A stretch of DNA of 64,000 bases from Ostrinia nubilalis (lineage: Eukaryota > Arthropoda > Insecta > Lepidoptera > Crambidae). Of the stretch, positions 9,468 through 21,562 are shown in pieces. The notes under the pieces were generated by a model. The model was not told where the DNA came from. It searched no databases and saw only the letters and a list, made by a program, of their open reading frames with translations. The first letter of the stretch is position 1, and every line of letters begins with the position of its first letter. The DNA is taken from assembly GCF_963855985.1 (NCBI RefSeq), contig NC_087114.1, positions 521,001-585,000 of the forward strand, given 5' to 3'. A program made the position numbers and the translations under genes.

Positions 9468-9610
9468 GCTTTTAAAAAGCACTTTTACACGTCCCAGTAT
9501 TAACCCTACCACTGCTTCGGGACAATAAATGGGCCAGTGCTGAGAAGAAGCAGCGCAAGAAACTCAGTCATTATTGTCAGCCTCTTTTTCAAGGGTTTAC
9601 AGTCTTTAAA
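9468..9610 (-). repeat. CR1-like LINE 3' untranslated fragment
   Basis: Matches 52655-52800, and 53985-54160 in the opposite orientation (ACACGTCCCA, CCACTGCTTCGGGACAA, GTGCTGAGAAGAAG, AAGAAACTCAGTCA). The 54 kb copy ends in AATAAA, which sets the direction. Confidence 0.6.
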
Positions 9611-9748
9611 ATATACAAATTATAGTACCTTATAATCATAAGGTACTTTAAACTGTATTAACTGCCACAGTACTGAAACTTGGTGTTCTGTCTAGTTACT
9701 TTATTTATCTGAAGGAGATTTTATCTTTTATTTTATTTATTTGAATGA

Positions 9749-9835
9749 TAGCTTTTGCCCGCGGCTTCACCCGCGTGAAATTTAGTTTGTTACAGATCGT
9801 CATAAATTAATTACGTAATAATAAGGTATAAAACC
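9749..9835 (-). mobile_element. CTAG-type element H2, truncated
   Basis: Plus strand TAGCTTTTGCCCGCGGCTTCACCCGCGTGAAATTTAGTTTG matches, in segments, the copies at 27077-27287 and 56309-56512. Only the hairpin end is present. Confidence 0.6.
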
Positions 9836-10431
9836 TGTGAAATAAAATAAAATAAATAACTAATAACTTAGTAGGATAGGTTACATTTTAGCATTCACAA
9901 GAAAAACTTAGTCTGAATGAGTCAAGGATTTTTTTTAGCAGAGACAGAATCAAAACTTTACGGGGTGATAAAGGAATGATGATTGACTTATGTATAGGAG
10001 GCTGACTAATATTTCTTTCGCTACTTCTCAGCAACAGCCGATTAAATTATGGTGGTAGGACTCACTTCTTATGCCGTTGACAAAGTGAACAGCCAAGGAA
10101 TATACGAGTACATACTAATATGATTAAATATTTTTGATTTGATTTGATAACCAAACTTCCGCATGCAAAGCCATATACAGAAGCTCTAACTAATATTATA
10201 TGCAATCGTAAAGCCTCAACAGACAGACGGACATAAACTCCGAACATCGCATCTCCCCGCAATGTAGAGGCAATCAGCAAAGTGCTGTTATGACGGCCAT
10301 TACTCCGGCTACAACTTAACTAAATGAAGGGTGGCTAAACTGGGAAATCGTGATAAATGGTGGCAACGGGATTTACCTAGTTAATCAGAGGCATTGACGG
10401 TTCTGACTGGATTTCATAAGTTTATAAGTAA
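9836..10431. other. Spacer with a short LINE tail
   Basis: A GATTAAATATTTTTGATTTGATTTG tail at about 10118-10148 is a minimal LINE 3' end. The rest is unremarkable. Confidence 0.4.
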
Positions 10432-10615
10432 CTAGCGGCCGCCCGCGACTTCGTACGCTTGAATCCCGTTTTACCCCCCTAGGGGTGGAATTTCGTAAAA
10501 TCCTTTCTTAGCGGATGCCTACGTGATAACATCTACCTGCATGCCAAATTTCAGCCCGATCCATCCAGTGGTTTGGGCTGTACGTTGATAGATCACTATG
10601 CACTATGCACTATTC
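10432..10615 (-). mobile_element. CTAG-ended interspersed element H3, copy 1
   Basis: Begins (plus strand) CTAGCGGCCGCCCGCGACTT and runs through the TTTTACCCC..AGGGG hairpin and CCAAATTTCAGCCCGATCC. Related copies lie at 49336-49505, 53005-53190 and 54549-54727. Confidence 0.65.
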
Positions 10616-11350
10616 AGAGGGCCCCCATACATTAGACATACAGTTCAAGCTTAAAAACATTGCCTAAATTACCTAAATGTACATTTAAATTATCTTCATG
10701 ATAGATACTGAACAGTGTTTTACATAAGTAAAACATTATCAGGAAGTATTAAATCTCTGGAATTACTGAACCGATCTTGAAATTTACACATCCCAGTAGT
10801 TTACTTGAACTACTGGGTATCCTTACTAGTAGACTTACTGATGGTAAGACAGCAGGAAAGCTAAATTCTAGAAATAAGGCATATCTGGGGGCATGGTAGT
10901 GTGCCCGCCAAGAAAAGACAACGATATACGCAATAACTACCTTTTCTCAAGCGTTTCGTCTTATTTTTGAATCGTTATGGATATAAACATTTTTTTTATT
11001 TCGACAGATCGAAACCCACGCAGCCAAAAGTTACAATAAAGTAATTCTTATTCCGCGCCTACACAGTTATTCTTGCAAGTATCTCAGCATTTCGTAAACA
11101 ACTCGCAGCCCCTCGACGAAGGGCACCATTAATCATGGGAATTGACGTTCTTTATAGTTTATAGCTCGCCCCGATCGCGGGTAATGTATGGCGGACAAAT
11201 TGAGACTGCGCAAAGGAAACTGTGATTTCACTTTCAAATGTTTTGTGAAGGGTGTTTTTAAAAATAAAAAGTGCAAGTTATCTTTGAAACAAACATGTCT
11301 GGAGAAAACTTTTTAGAAGATAGCAAAAGCTTAAGTGACGTGTTGAAACC
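10616..11350. other. Spacer without recognised content
   Basis: No conserved frame, RNA gene or repeat boundary was recognised. Confidence 0.4.
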
Positions 11351-11655
11351 TAGGCGCAGACCACCGACTTTTAGTTGGCCGATAGTTTGCCCGATTTTAA
11401 ATTGTATGAAGAATCGGCCAATTCGAATCGGCGTAGTGTGCGCACTCCCATACATGCCCATACTGATCAACTGCCCGACTAAACTATCGGCCGACGAAAA
11501 ATCAACGGTGTGCGCCTACTCTAATCAGTATGGAGATGTATGAAAGTGCGCACATTACACCGATTTGGTGTCGGCCGATTCTTCATACAAATTAGAATCG
11601 GGCCAACTATCGGTTGATAAAAATTCTGTATTTTATTAGTCTGCGCCAAGGCTTT
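11351..11655. mobile_element. AGGCGCAGACCACC MITE, two adjoining copies
   Basis: The first unit (11351-11517) has the ends AGGCGCAGACCACC and GGTGTGCGCCTA, with inner arms TTGGCCGATAGTTT / AAACTATCGGCC. A second, incomplete unit reaches GTCTGCGCC at about 11652. The frames on both strands here are shadows of the symmetry. Confidence 0.75.
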
Positions 11656-12161
11656 AAAACAAAGCAACAATTTTAAGAGGGAGTCATCGTTTCTAACTTT
11701 GGTTTTAGAAGGTTTAATTTCAGTTGTTTCAGCAAACAAAGTTTTTAAAAGCTAAATAATAATGTCTTAAATCCTTAGACACGTAAAGTGTAGTAAACTT
11801 AAATAACACGCAAAATTAAATTAATGGCTTCGTAGCAAAGTTAGTTACAGTTTGAACATTACCACTGATTATAAAGACCAAATTTTAATAAAACCATAAA
11901 ACAGCAATAAAATTTGAAGTAACTGCAAAAACAACTGACATTCTGGGGATACAGCTAACCGAATCTTGCTTCATAACGTCGGACAAAAAACATTGCAATG
12001 ACAATTAAGTGTCGCCAATTAGTGACGTCATTGTTCTCCGTCATTAACGAGGGGGAGGGGTACGGGGTTAATGAAGCCTTGCAATAAGTTGACATTTTTA
12101 AGGGATGCACAGATCAGTGGGTTGTTTCGCGATACGGTGACCGCATTTGATCCTTAAACCT
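11656..12161. other. Spacer without recognised content
   Basis: AT-rich; nothing supported. Confidence 0.4.
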
Positions 12162-12536
12162 AGGCGCAGACCACCAACTGTTAGTTGGCCGATATTGCGA
12201 TAGTTGGATACTGATGTATGAAAGTGCGCACATTATACTCGGCGCAGACTCATGGCAGTCGGTGTAATAATAAAACAGTGCATATCACGTTTTCTTTCGC
12301 ACTCACACTGGTTATGAGTGACGTCACACAAAGGGAGGCATTGCGTTGGTTATAATACGTTAATAGTTAATAAAATATTGGCAAGTGTGCATCTCTATTT
12401 CAAAAATTACTTATGGCCCCGCCTGGCACGAGTCTTTGGGCCGAGTATGGTACACCGATTTGGTATCGGACGTTTCTTCATACAAATTAAAATCGGGCCC
12501 AACTATCGGCCAACTAAAAATCGGTGGTCTGCGCCT
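12162..12536. mobile_element. AGGCGCAGACCACC MITE with an internal insertion
   Basis: The ends AGGCGCAGACCACC and GGTGGTCTGCGCCT are complete. The centre (about 12240-12445) is foreign to the sister copy at 11351. It is bounded by CTCGGCGC and GGGCCGAG, next to ATTATA and TATGG, so a small TA-flanked element may sit inside. Confidence 0.65.
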
Positions 12537-13104
12537 AAGCTAAGTCTTATTTTGTGCTTAAAGTGGTCCTATTAAAACAGAACATCTTTTATTTAAATAC
12601 ACTATTAATTCCACTTAAAATTAAATAACAGTGTATATTCGACTACAATGATTTAAAACATTAAGCGACATAGGTACAACATTTTTAATCGTACATTTAA
12701 TTTCACAGTTACTTTAAATGGACAACATCAGGAGTTTAGGCAACTTTTCAAAAATAACCCTTAGGTACGTAGATTGATCTTACGTAAAAAATAAAGCAAT
12801 GGCTATTAACACCGGTTTTAATTACTTTCTGGCAAATTAATATAATTAATATTTCAATGATTAAAAAAGGTAAAACTGTGTTTAAACAATAAATACTGTA
12901 CAGTTTAACAATAAGGCCCAGAACACACGGTGAAACGCAATTGCAACGAAACTGCAACTCCTAGTTACTTTTGAGTTGCATCTAAGTTTCTGCCATAGAT
13001 TCCGTTGAGAGACCACACATGACACGACCATTTCAAACCGGTTTCAAAACTGGTCAATTCAAATCTCAATCTGTAGTCTGCGCAATTGTTGTATTGTTTA
13101 TAGT
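12537..13104. other. AT-rich spacer with a possible MITE end
   Basis: GGCCCAGAACACACGGTGAAACG at 12914-12936 looks like one end of a GC-rich MITE, but its partner was not located. Confidence 0.35.
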
Positions 13105-13213
13105 CTGGTCTGCCAGTCGCACAGTTGCGATAGCAATATAATTACGCGCGAGTGATAAGGATGGGTAGCTAGGGGTCATTGGACAAAATTCTACGTGCTC
13201 ACGGACAGGGCTT
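13105..13213. mobile_element. Half-copy of the 5696-5911 MITE
   Basis: CAGTTGCGATAGCAATATAA, then GATAAGGATGGGTAGCTAGGGG and ACGTGCTCACGGACAGGGCTTTAG, match the right arm of the palindromic element. Confidence 0.65.
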
Positions 13214-13292
13214 TAGAAGGAACTGACTTTTTTAACAGGGTCGAATGCGTAAGCTGTAACTGGATTGTGGTACCGATCAACCCCAAAGAGAT

Positions 13293-13322
13293 CGCCACCC
13301 CGGGCCCCGGGGCCCCGGGGGA
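13293..13322. repeat. GC palindrome run
   Basis: Overlapping CCCCGGGG / GGGGCCCC units form a 25-base all-GC self-complementary tract in AT-rich surroundings. Confidence 0.6.
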
Positions 13323-13679
13323 CAGATAACATTTGTTATTTTAACCATCAACAACTCATAATTGTGGGGAGAGGAAACACGAATTATTGTTTCAACTGAG
13401 TGCCTAAAGCGACGTCCATAATGAGAAAATATTAAATAGTTCTCAATTTCGTATTCGACTTTTCATTACTAAAACTGAGAGCAGTTTTAAATAAAAATAA
13501 AAGTTTTTAGTGGAAAGCCAAATATGAATTTTTATTTATTTAATCTAATTGTTTAACAACACCATTCAGTTGTAACAAATATATTTTCAGGAATATCCTA
13601 TTGTCACAAAAAAAAAACTATTTTTGGGATCTTAACAAGCTTTAAAATTACATAAAACTGAATTAATTTTCAAATATCT
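13323..13679. other. AT-rich spacer
   Basis: No feature recognised. Confidence 0.4.
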
Positions 13680-13815
13680 GACTACGAACTACAAGACTAC
13701 GAGCTACGTGACTACGAGCATCGTCTACGAACCTGTAAACGCTACGAGTTCCGTAGTAGTAGCATTTTATCGCTTGCTACGATCTTCGCTACGGATGTGC
13801 TACGAATTATTAATT
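13680..13815. repeat. Irregular CTACGA repeat cluster
   Basis: CTACGA or close variants (CTACGT, CTACGG, CTACAA) recur about ten times in 130 bases at uneven spacing (for example 13681, 13697, 13712, 13729, 13743, 13777, 13789, 13800). Most lie in one orientation. It is not a simple tandem array. Confidence 0.5.
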
Positions 13816-14387
13816 ATAATAATTCCACGTCGTCAAAAATCAGCCTTATCTTATGAATCTATTGTACCAGTTCGTGTAGTATGTTTGAAAAAATGTGACA
13901 CACACAGTGGGATAAAATTATTTCGCTTCAACCACTATTAAAAATAAATTTTATTATTATTTTTATACAGTCTCCTTACTCCTGGCTAAGCTTATTATTT
14001 CTTGACCTTTAGTGAAATCAATTTTCTCAGACACAGTATTGTGAACAAACCCTAATGTGACTTGCATAACCGCAAGACGGATGAAAGACGCGAAGAAAAA
14101 ATAAAGATATTTTATTCTTCCCAGTGATGGATGAACATAATTAACGTTATTTTGAATATTACAGTAGTTTGACTCGGTCTTATTACGATGTCATGACTAT
14201 ACGGTACACTTACTTCAGGCCTGTAAGATCGAGTCGCAGACTTAGTATTAATATTTATATTTTTTCAGGAGTTCTAATAGAGCTAGAGGAAATAACTGGG
14301 AATGGGTAGGGTATACACATCCCATAATGTATGTTTTAATTGAAGCCGATGACGTCTCTATTTTAATTACTGACTGAGTAGTTTCTT
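13816..14387. other. Spacer without recognised content
   Basis: No feature recognised. Confidence 0.4.
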
Positions 14388-14577
14388 CTCAGCACTTGCC
14401 ATGTTTGTCTCGAAGCGCTGGTAGGGCCCAAAAGATAAGGAGACATGTAAAGTGCCCCATAAGGGCTACCTTTTCTATTTTTATTATTTTCTATTGACGT
14501 TCATAAGTGCCACTTGTGCGTGGTCTAAACTGAATAAATATTTTTGATTTGATTTGATTTGATTTTGATTTGATTAT
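14388..14577 (+). repeat. CR1-like LINE 3' end with GATTT tail
   Basis: Contains CTCGAAGCGCTGGTAGGGCCC and AGGAGACATGTAAAGTG, then GAATAAATATTTTTGATTTG and further GATTT repeats. Related fragments lie at 25390-25517 (+), 29046-29230 (-) and 32130-32330 (-). Confidence 0.7.
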
Positions 14578-14644
14578 TAACTCAATCTATCTATAAGCAA
14601 TTTAATTAATTTAAATCCCAACTATCCCAATCCCAACTTCCCAA

Positions 14645-14669
14645 CTAATATTATAAATGCGAAAGTAAC

Positions 14670-14702
<33 letters not shown>

Positions 14703-14883
14703 TACGCTTTCCCGCTTAAACCTCGCAACCGATTTTGATGAAATTTGGCATAGAGATAGTTTGAGTCCCGGGAAAGAACATAGGATAGTTTTTATCCCGG
14801 TTTTTGAAACAGGGACGCGCGCGATAAAGTTTTTCTGTGACAGACAAAATTCCACGCGGGCGAAGCCGCGGGCGGAAAGCTAG
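14645..14883 (+). mobile_element. CTAG-ended interspersed element H1, complete copy
   Basis: Runs from CTAATATTATAAATGCGAAAG through seven GTCT units, CCGATTTTGATGAAATTTGG, TTGAGTCCCGGGAAAG and the TGTGACAGACAAAATT block to the hairpin GCCGCGGGC and AAGCTAG. A 5' TC-like start, 3' hairpin and CTAG are Helitron-like. GTCT microsatellite families have also been tied to RTE retrotransposons in Lepidoptera. The class is unsettled. Confidence 0.8.
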
Positions 14884-15589
14884 TCATCTATAAAAAGCCT
14901 CTTGTCTCTTTATCTGTTACCTTCTTACGTTTAAACTACTGGAGTTATTTAGATGAAAGTTATTAAGTATAGTTTGAAACCCAGGAAAAATATAGGATAG
15001 TTTATTTAAAGGAATACACAAGTGATCAATTTTCCAGAAAGACCGAAACTGACACGGATAAAGATGTCAGACAAAACTATCTTCTTAGTCTTATTTTAAT
15101 TTTCATAAAGAACTATTTATTAGTCTAAACAAATGTAATGATTTTAGAATGTATATCGTATTTTATAGGTACGATTGGTTGCTTATAAATAGTTATTGTA
15201 ACAACTCTAGTAGAATTTAGAAACCCATTATTAAATTAAAATACTTTATTTGATTACTTCCTGGACATGTTACAGATATTAGAACGATTTTTTAATTAAT
15301 TCTGTATTGTATTCGATTGTCTCATATTATTGTTTAATTTACATTAATTTTAGAATTTTTATTGTATATAATTTGCTATTTTAGAAATAAAAATAAACTA
15401 AATTAATAATTAGGTAATGCAATTGACTACTTCCGGGGCATGCCGTCGATAAGTCGTTTGAATTTGACGAATGGAAGGGGAAGCTACCTTTTTGCTGGCA
15501 TGCCACCGGACAGACATACAGTTCGATTTGGGCTTTCAAACAAGATGTACTTATTAGTAAGAAGTAATGTTGTAATTATGTAAATCAGT
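14884..15589. other. AT-rich spacer
   Basis: No gene was recognised. At about 14930-15005 are further H-type words (GTTTGAAACCCAGGAAAAATATAGGATAG), a worn element. Confidence 0.4.
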
Positions 15590-15687
15590 GGTGTAGAAAT
15601 ACATACTTGAACAAGTCTTCGATTGGTTTTTCTTCACACAAATAAAGAAATTTTGACTTTGACTTTGACTTTGACTTTGACTTTATA
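15590..15687 (+). repeat. LINE 3' tail with TTTGAC repeats
   Basis: ACAAATAAAGAAATT is followed by about five TTTGAC units. The same tail follows LINE 3' sequence at 25490-25515 and 18358-18384. Confidence 0.65.
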
Positions 15688-15880
15688 AATAGGTAATTAC
15701 TCGTAAAACAAAATGTTCTTTTAGATGAGTGTGCCTGTTTATGGTTGCAATGCCCTTACAGGGCTCATGTATCTTAGACGTGATGCATTAAATAATTATG
15801 ACGTCATAGTATGTTAACTTATCCATTTGAATCAGCCATTAATACAATGTTACTTATCTACAGCTCTTGTAGCTAACAAC
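15688..15880. other. Short spacer
   Basis: Nothing recognised. Confidence 0.4.
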
Positions 15881-16001
15881 TAAGGCTGGGTTGCACCATC
15901 TTACTTTAACTTTGACAAACGTCAAAAATCTGTCAAACTCCGTACAAAAAACACCGGTTATCGTAGTTACGGTCAAAGTTACGTGGTGCAACTCGGCCTT
16001 A
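15881..16001. mobile_element. GGCTGGGTTGCACCA MITE
   Basis: The ends TAAGGCTGGGTTGCACCA and TGGTGCAACTCGGCCTTA are complementary with two mismatches. The inner arms ACTTTGAC / GTCAAAGT also pair. No TSD is certain. It belongs with 4988-5074, 25647-25765 and 56067-56182. Confidence 0.75.
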
Positions 16002-17112
16002 GTAAGTAAAATGTTTTCAATATTATTCCAGAATGCGTTTATTTTCCCTTAGTTTTGTAAGAACATTGGGACGAAACGGCTCACTTAATCTTAGTTCCAA
16101 ACTCCGTCACTTCCGCCCTCCGCTGACGTCACCGGAAGCGGAACTCCGTCTGGCGGCAGACATGTTTTTTCTATTCCAGCGAGTCGCTATTTTGGGGCGT
16201 TGTCCTGTTCGGGGAATTCACGAAACTGGTATTCCTTGCAAGCATTTTAAGTTGTTAGTTCGTTTTGTTTTGAGGGAATTGAATGGTAATTTCTTCTTTT
16301 AAATGGCGATTCAAGAATAGGGCAGTGTTACCAGTTTTACTTTATTCCTTAGTTTAACTACGAGTAGTTTTGATGAATCGCCGAATACTATGTGATAAGC
16401 CGAAGAATCAATTAAATTAAGTTTGGTATGGTATCTCCATCGACAGGAGAAAGTGATTCGAATTTTTGTAGTCTATTTTTTTTTTTTTTGTTTAATGGCA
16501 ACCAAACCTCTCTGGGAGGTTTATTTCTGCCAATGTCGAGTGAAAATTGACATAGTTATCAATAGAACGTGGGTGTTTCAGTTCTATTGATTTTTCATGG
16601 ATTCCGTGGAGATAAGTATGCCCGAAAGCAGGTTTCAAGACGCCACCGGGTCCAAAGCGGGTTGTTCATACGACAACCCACTCGACACTCGATGCGCGCT
16701 CAAATTCGAAGTATTTCAATGTTTTTTATAATTTATCACTTCACTGCACTTTAGAACACAAAATAACACCAAATTTGTACACTAAAGTCCATTAAATAAT
16801 AAATTGAAACCATTAAAACAGATCGACCATGCTTCCCGTTCAACTACCCTCCACGGAATCCTTTTGTAGTCTAACCTCTTAATTTTTCTAACATTGCTAA
16901 ACATTCACGGATTTTGGGAACGCTACGCTGTAATGGTATAGAGATAGACAGGAACTAGGAGAAAGAAATAAGACTTTTGTAGTCCAACTTAAGTCTTAAG
17001 TTTTGTAACTCAATTTTACTTGACATTTATGGATTTTAAGAACGCTGTACTGCACTTAACTTCACAAAATTCATTACAAGTCAAAGACGAAATCCTATTC
17101 ATAACCACCGTA
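16002..17112. other. Spacer without supported gene
   Basis: An 89-codon frame at 16033 shows no family features. GATTCCGTGGAG near 16600 and CTCCACGGAATC near 16850 form a distant inverted pair that may be the ends of an undefined element of about 250 bp. Confidence 0.35.
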
Positions 17113-17850
17113 TACAACGTGTCCCAAAATTCAAGGATAAGCCGACGTTACAGGATGGACATAGTCATGACTACTTAAGAAAAAATAAGGAAAAAAATCA
17201 GGACCCTGGACATCATCTAGCACTAAAGTGCTCGAAAAGACAAATCCAACGAACCCAAACTAGATGCGATTCCGCCGTTTCGTTTAGAAGTTCCTGTGGC
17301 CACGTCCAGTCTCCATTCAGCTCAATGGTACCATAATATTGCATTTTCATCGTACTTACATAAGTATACCAAATTTCAGCTCAATCGGTTGAGGAGAACT
17401 GGTTTTAAATTCAGTTGCAAGATTTATCCCATACTTACTAACAAGCGAAGTGCTTGTAAAAATGGTACGCATATCTTTTTTGCGACTGTTTCTTAGAGTA
17501 TTATACCATTTTGGAATCTTGGATAGTTGCGTCAACTTTATAAAAAACTTGCCGCAGTAGTGTTCATACTTTTTTTTTTACAAAGCGATGAGTCAAAGTG
17601 GAGTGAAAGTAAAAATCGTTCAAAATTTTAAGGAAATAACATATTTTGATCAACTTTTGTGTAAAAACTGCAAGGATTCTGGGGGTTTTAAGAGTTGAGG
17701 TGGACAGCAACACTACTTAAGTTGCCGATACAAACAAAAAACAGAAATATTTGAAAAATGGTGGTCGTGGTAATGAAAAATATTATAAGGGGTGTCAATT
17801 TTCGAAGAATATCGTAATTTACTGTGTAACTTAAAAAATACTTGAGATAG

Positions 17851-17873
17851 ATTTTTTCTTATTTTTCCTAAAG
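17851..17873. repeat. Left 23-bp target-site duplication of the LINE
   Basis: Identical to 23376-23398. It begins ATTTTTTC and ends CCTAAAG. Confidence 0.85.
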
Positions 17874-18229
17874 TTTATTCCCATTGTAATAAAAATATAA
17901 AATCCAAACAAATAGTAAACTACAGAAAAGCATTGGAATGTCTTAAAAGTAATAACTTTAATGAATTGTTGACCCTCTCTGATCCGAACCTTATAACACA
18001 GTTTTTAATCAGTACTTTACAAAAAACTCTAAGATTAAATACCAAAACAATCGTAATCCCCTGCAAAGAGCGCATAATCAAGGCCTGGATGACTCCGGGT
18101 GCCCTCCGTTGCATTAGAAATAGAAATGCCATGCAAAATAAATTAAAAATAGATCCTGATAACCAAACGCTTAAAATTACGTACAAACGATATCGCAATT
18201 TTTGCACAAATATGATTAGAAATAAATAA

Positions 18230-18385
18230 ATATTTTTGTATCCGTTACACGTTGATTACTAAATCAATCATTTAATTGCTAAGCCTAAATGGGTAACATG
18301 ATGTACTGGATAATATGATAACCACATCTTGTAAACATTCATGAAATGCAATAAATACATTTTGACTTTGACTTTGACTTTGAAC
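18230..18385 (+). repeat. LINE 3' tail inserted in the LINE ORF
   Basis: About 155 bases ending GCAATAAATACATTTTGACTTTGAC interrupt the coding frame between a segment ending NMIRNK and its continuation NLKA. The tail type matches 15650-15685. Confidence 0.75.
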
Positions 18386-19912
18386 CTTAAAGCGTAACTA
18401 TGATAAAAAGCAACTTGAAAACGCGGTTAAAAACCCCAGAAAACTTTGGTCTGCTATAAATAGTATAACACAGCGTAAACCCCCCAAAGCTCAAAATTCG
18501 GAACTACTTGAAATAGCAGACTCACCTCGTGAGTCGTTAAATAAAGTGAACGTATTTTTTGCTACTGTTGGGAGAAAGTTGGCGGAAAGCATTGACACTA
18601 GCAAAACAACATCCCATATTATGGGTGAGGATGGTTTTCTGTCTCCCGTTTCATCTTTTGTACTTTCGAAAACTGATCATAAAGAGGTTTACTCTACTCT
18701 TATGACCATGAAAACTGATAGTGCCTCGGGTTGGGACAAAATTCCTACATTTTTCTTAAAACTTGCACATAAAGAGATTGTGCCTATCCTGGTACATCTG
18801 ACAAATCAATGTTTTGAGCTTGGTGTTTTCCCAGCCCAGCATAAGCAGACAATCATAACACCTGTGCATAAGAGTGGTGAAAAGATGGATCCATCTAATT
18901 ATCGACCTATATCTGTGATAACAGTGGTGGCGAAGATACTTGAAAAGTTAATAAACACGCGACTCATTGTGTTCTTCACTAAGTTCAAACTTCTCTCCGA
19001 CTCGCAGTACGGCTTCCGCAAAAACCTGTCTACCGAGGATGCGGTTTTGGCTTTGACATCTCTAATTGTTGAAAACGTAGACGCTGGTAATAAGTGTTTA
19101 GAGCAGCTGTGTTCCTCGACTTGAAAAAAGCCTTCGATACAGTTTCTATACCCATTCTGGTGCGCAATCTTCAGTACATGGGCATTAGAGGAACACCGCT
19201 CAAACTACTTGAAAGCTACCTTTGCGACCAGCCAACCTACTTCTAACTTTAAAATTTGCATCCACCAATGCGATAAAAGCACTGATACATGCTGCTCCTG
19301 TACTAAGCTGCAAAAGGTGACCACGGTAAAATACCTGGGCGTCACCGTTGATCAGCGTTTGTCGTGGCACGGTCATATTGAATTGATTATGGGCAGAATT
19401 AGGAAGCTGATCTGGACTTTCAGGACGCTGCGGTATGTAGCCTCTGAACGTCTTCTACGACAAACTTACACTTCTCTGGCCCAATCAGTTATTGCGTACT
19501 GCCTACCTGTGTGGGGCGGGGCAAATAAAACTCGGTTTATTGATTTGGAAAGAGCCCAAAGAGCACTACTGAAGGTCATATTCTTTAAGCCGCGAAGGTT
19601 TGCAACAGAGCTGCTCTACTCCAGTACGGAAATCCTAACTGTTAGGAAATTATACATTTTGAATGCCATCCTGAGGATGCATAAAACGCTTCCTTACATA
19701 CCTATTGGGAATAATTCTAGAAGGACATATAACGTCGCTACAAAACTAAAAATAAAGTCTGTTTTTGCTGAAAGGCAATTTGGTAATAGAGCCGCTATTC
19801 TATATAATAAAGTGAATAGGGAACTTAATATTTACCCGTTATCTTATGTCAAGTGCAAACATATTGTAACTGAATGGTTAAAATTAAAAAATTATGATGA
19901 AACAGAATCTCT

Positions 19913-19920
19913 GATGACAG
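19913..19920. repeat. Left 8-bp TSD (GATGACAG)
   Basis: Repeated exactly at 23039-23046. Confidence 0.85.
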
Positions 19921-20177
19921 TAGAGGTGGGCGCCACGCCGGCGCGCCGCCGCCGCCGCGAATTTTTTCACGCCGCCGCCGCCGACGACCAGCTATCGGCG
20001 CGCCGATATTTATACTGTACAAACTATTTGAAATTTATTCCTCTGCTATACTGTACTAATTTGTGTTTCAAACGCAAAAGAACTATTTTTTTATTGAGTT
20101 GAGCGGCTATTCTTGTTCAATAAAGTCCTAGTATCACTGCGACCGGTACCGATCTATTGTGATCGCCGCTATTTTCC

Positions 20178-21010
20178 TTACAGTTCGCCTCCGAGTCCTG
20201 CGTCCATTAGGAATGCAGTATCTTTTGGGGGGCTTAGGGTGTGTTTGCCCAGGTGTAAGCTCCGCTTGCGCATTAATGGTCCGCAGTCCGTGAGAATGTG
20301 TAGTGGCGTTTCATCTGCCTCTTGGCACATCCTGCACGTTCTTGATTCGGACAGTCCCATAGTGGACAAGGGCTTGTTTAAGCTGCTGTGTCCAGTGAAG
20401 GCTCGAACTAAGATGCGCATTTTGATCCTACTCAGTCCTATGATCTGCTTAGAGCATTTTCGGTCATAGGCTTTTATAAGAGGTTTGGAATGAGTTAATC
20501 CTAGCATGTCTGACCATGCCTTAAAGGATTCGTTTAAACAGATGTTCTCCAGGGTCAGTCGAGCGAGACTTTTGGGAATGCCACAAAAGGGTTCTGGACC
20601 ATATTGTGTTCCCTCCGCTCCCGCTCTGGCCAGTTCATCGGAATTTTCATTGTCCACGATTCCCGCGTGACCTGGAACCCATTTCAGCGTTACTCTGTTA
20701 CGTTTTCCTAGGGTATTCAGTCGACTCATGCAGTTTTCTACCAACTTTGAAATGATTAAGTTGGAGTTTAAGGCCAGCAGCGCGGCCTGACTGTCTGAGT
20801 TAATGTAAATTATGTGGTTGGCATAATTTTTTTGCAGGTTAGCTTCCGCACATTCATTAATGTCGTAGACTTCTGAAAGATAGAGGCAAATTTACCCAGG
20901 CTTTGAGATAGCCTAAGTTTCGGCTGCTCTCCATACACGCCAAAGCCTACGTTCTTCTTAATCGGTCTTACTCTTGTCAGAGTGGTCGTGGTTGCGCTGA
21001 CGAGGTACAT
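20178..21010 (-). pseudogene. RNase H region of a LINE, frameshifted
   Basis: On the minus strand 20178-20744 reads RVTLKWVPGHAGIVDNENSD.., the C-terminal part of RNase H with its catalytic Asp environment, then a cysteine/histidine knuckle CRMCQEADETPLHILTDC. Upstream at about 20770-20815 a shifted frame has INSDSQAALLAL, and 20810-21010 has GFGVYGEQPK. The expected TDGS motif is lost. I/R1/LOA-type LINEs carry such a tail; no RT is attached here. Confidence 0.8.
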
Positions 21011-21562
21011 GGTGGGGGTGGAGGATGGAGGTACAATTTATATGTTTATGCCATATAAATTGGTACACAAGGCGAACTTAATGCCGTTGATATACTAATA
21101 ATTGATTGAATAACTTAATACTAACTATATTAACAGTTAATCAAGTACATTATTCAAGTTACTGCTTGGTCTAGTAAATAATTGAGCGCGAGAGGCGCCG
21201 GTCCCTCTTGCTGTAAAGAAAAAAATCCCCGCCTTCGTCTGGCAGATAACCCACGCTATTTTACTATACTTTAAGCGAATCACTCACACAGAGATTGGCA
21301 AATATGTCTCGGAATGCAAATGGGAACCACAACCTCTGGAAGGCAACAAAGTACCTCCCTCAAAGTGTTCTCCGCTTACACAACACAATCTCCCGCCATT
21401 CTAGGTGCTGTGCTGCCAAACCTTCCCATTGTGATTTGAGAGGGCTCATTTGGCATCTTTTCGTATGCTGCTTCTGGACATCTTAGTACTTGACTATCTG
21501 AGGAGTTGACCGCCATGTTTCCGCTTACCCTCCTCAAGTTCAAAGTAGAAGATTGATTCCTA

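Larger units (their letters stand above)
17920..19920 (+). pseudogene. LINE ORF2 reverse transcriptase, broken
   Basis: Three readable pieces remain. 17933-18229 is the pre-RT linker. 18386-19223 is the RT fingers and palm (SASGWDKIP, NYRPIS, YGFRKNLSTEDAV), then after a one-base shift FLDLKKAFDTV with the first catalytic aspartate. 19230-19920 is the post-RT region (KVTTVKYLGVTVDQRLSW). The block with the YADD-type catalytic pair is deleted at about 19230. The frame was cut by the hAT element two codons before its stop: joined across the 8-bp TSD it would end MTG and stop. It is not functional. Confidence 0.85.

Noticed and set aside
11258..11739. Overlapping frames on both strands
   Set aside because: They lie in AGGCGCAGACCACC MITE arms and repeat each other's words.
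16033..16302. 89-codon frame with a plausible N-terminus
   Set aside because: No domain, no splice or homology support; ordinary length for chance frames in a GC-richer patch.
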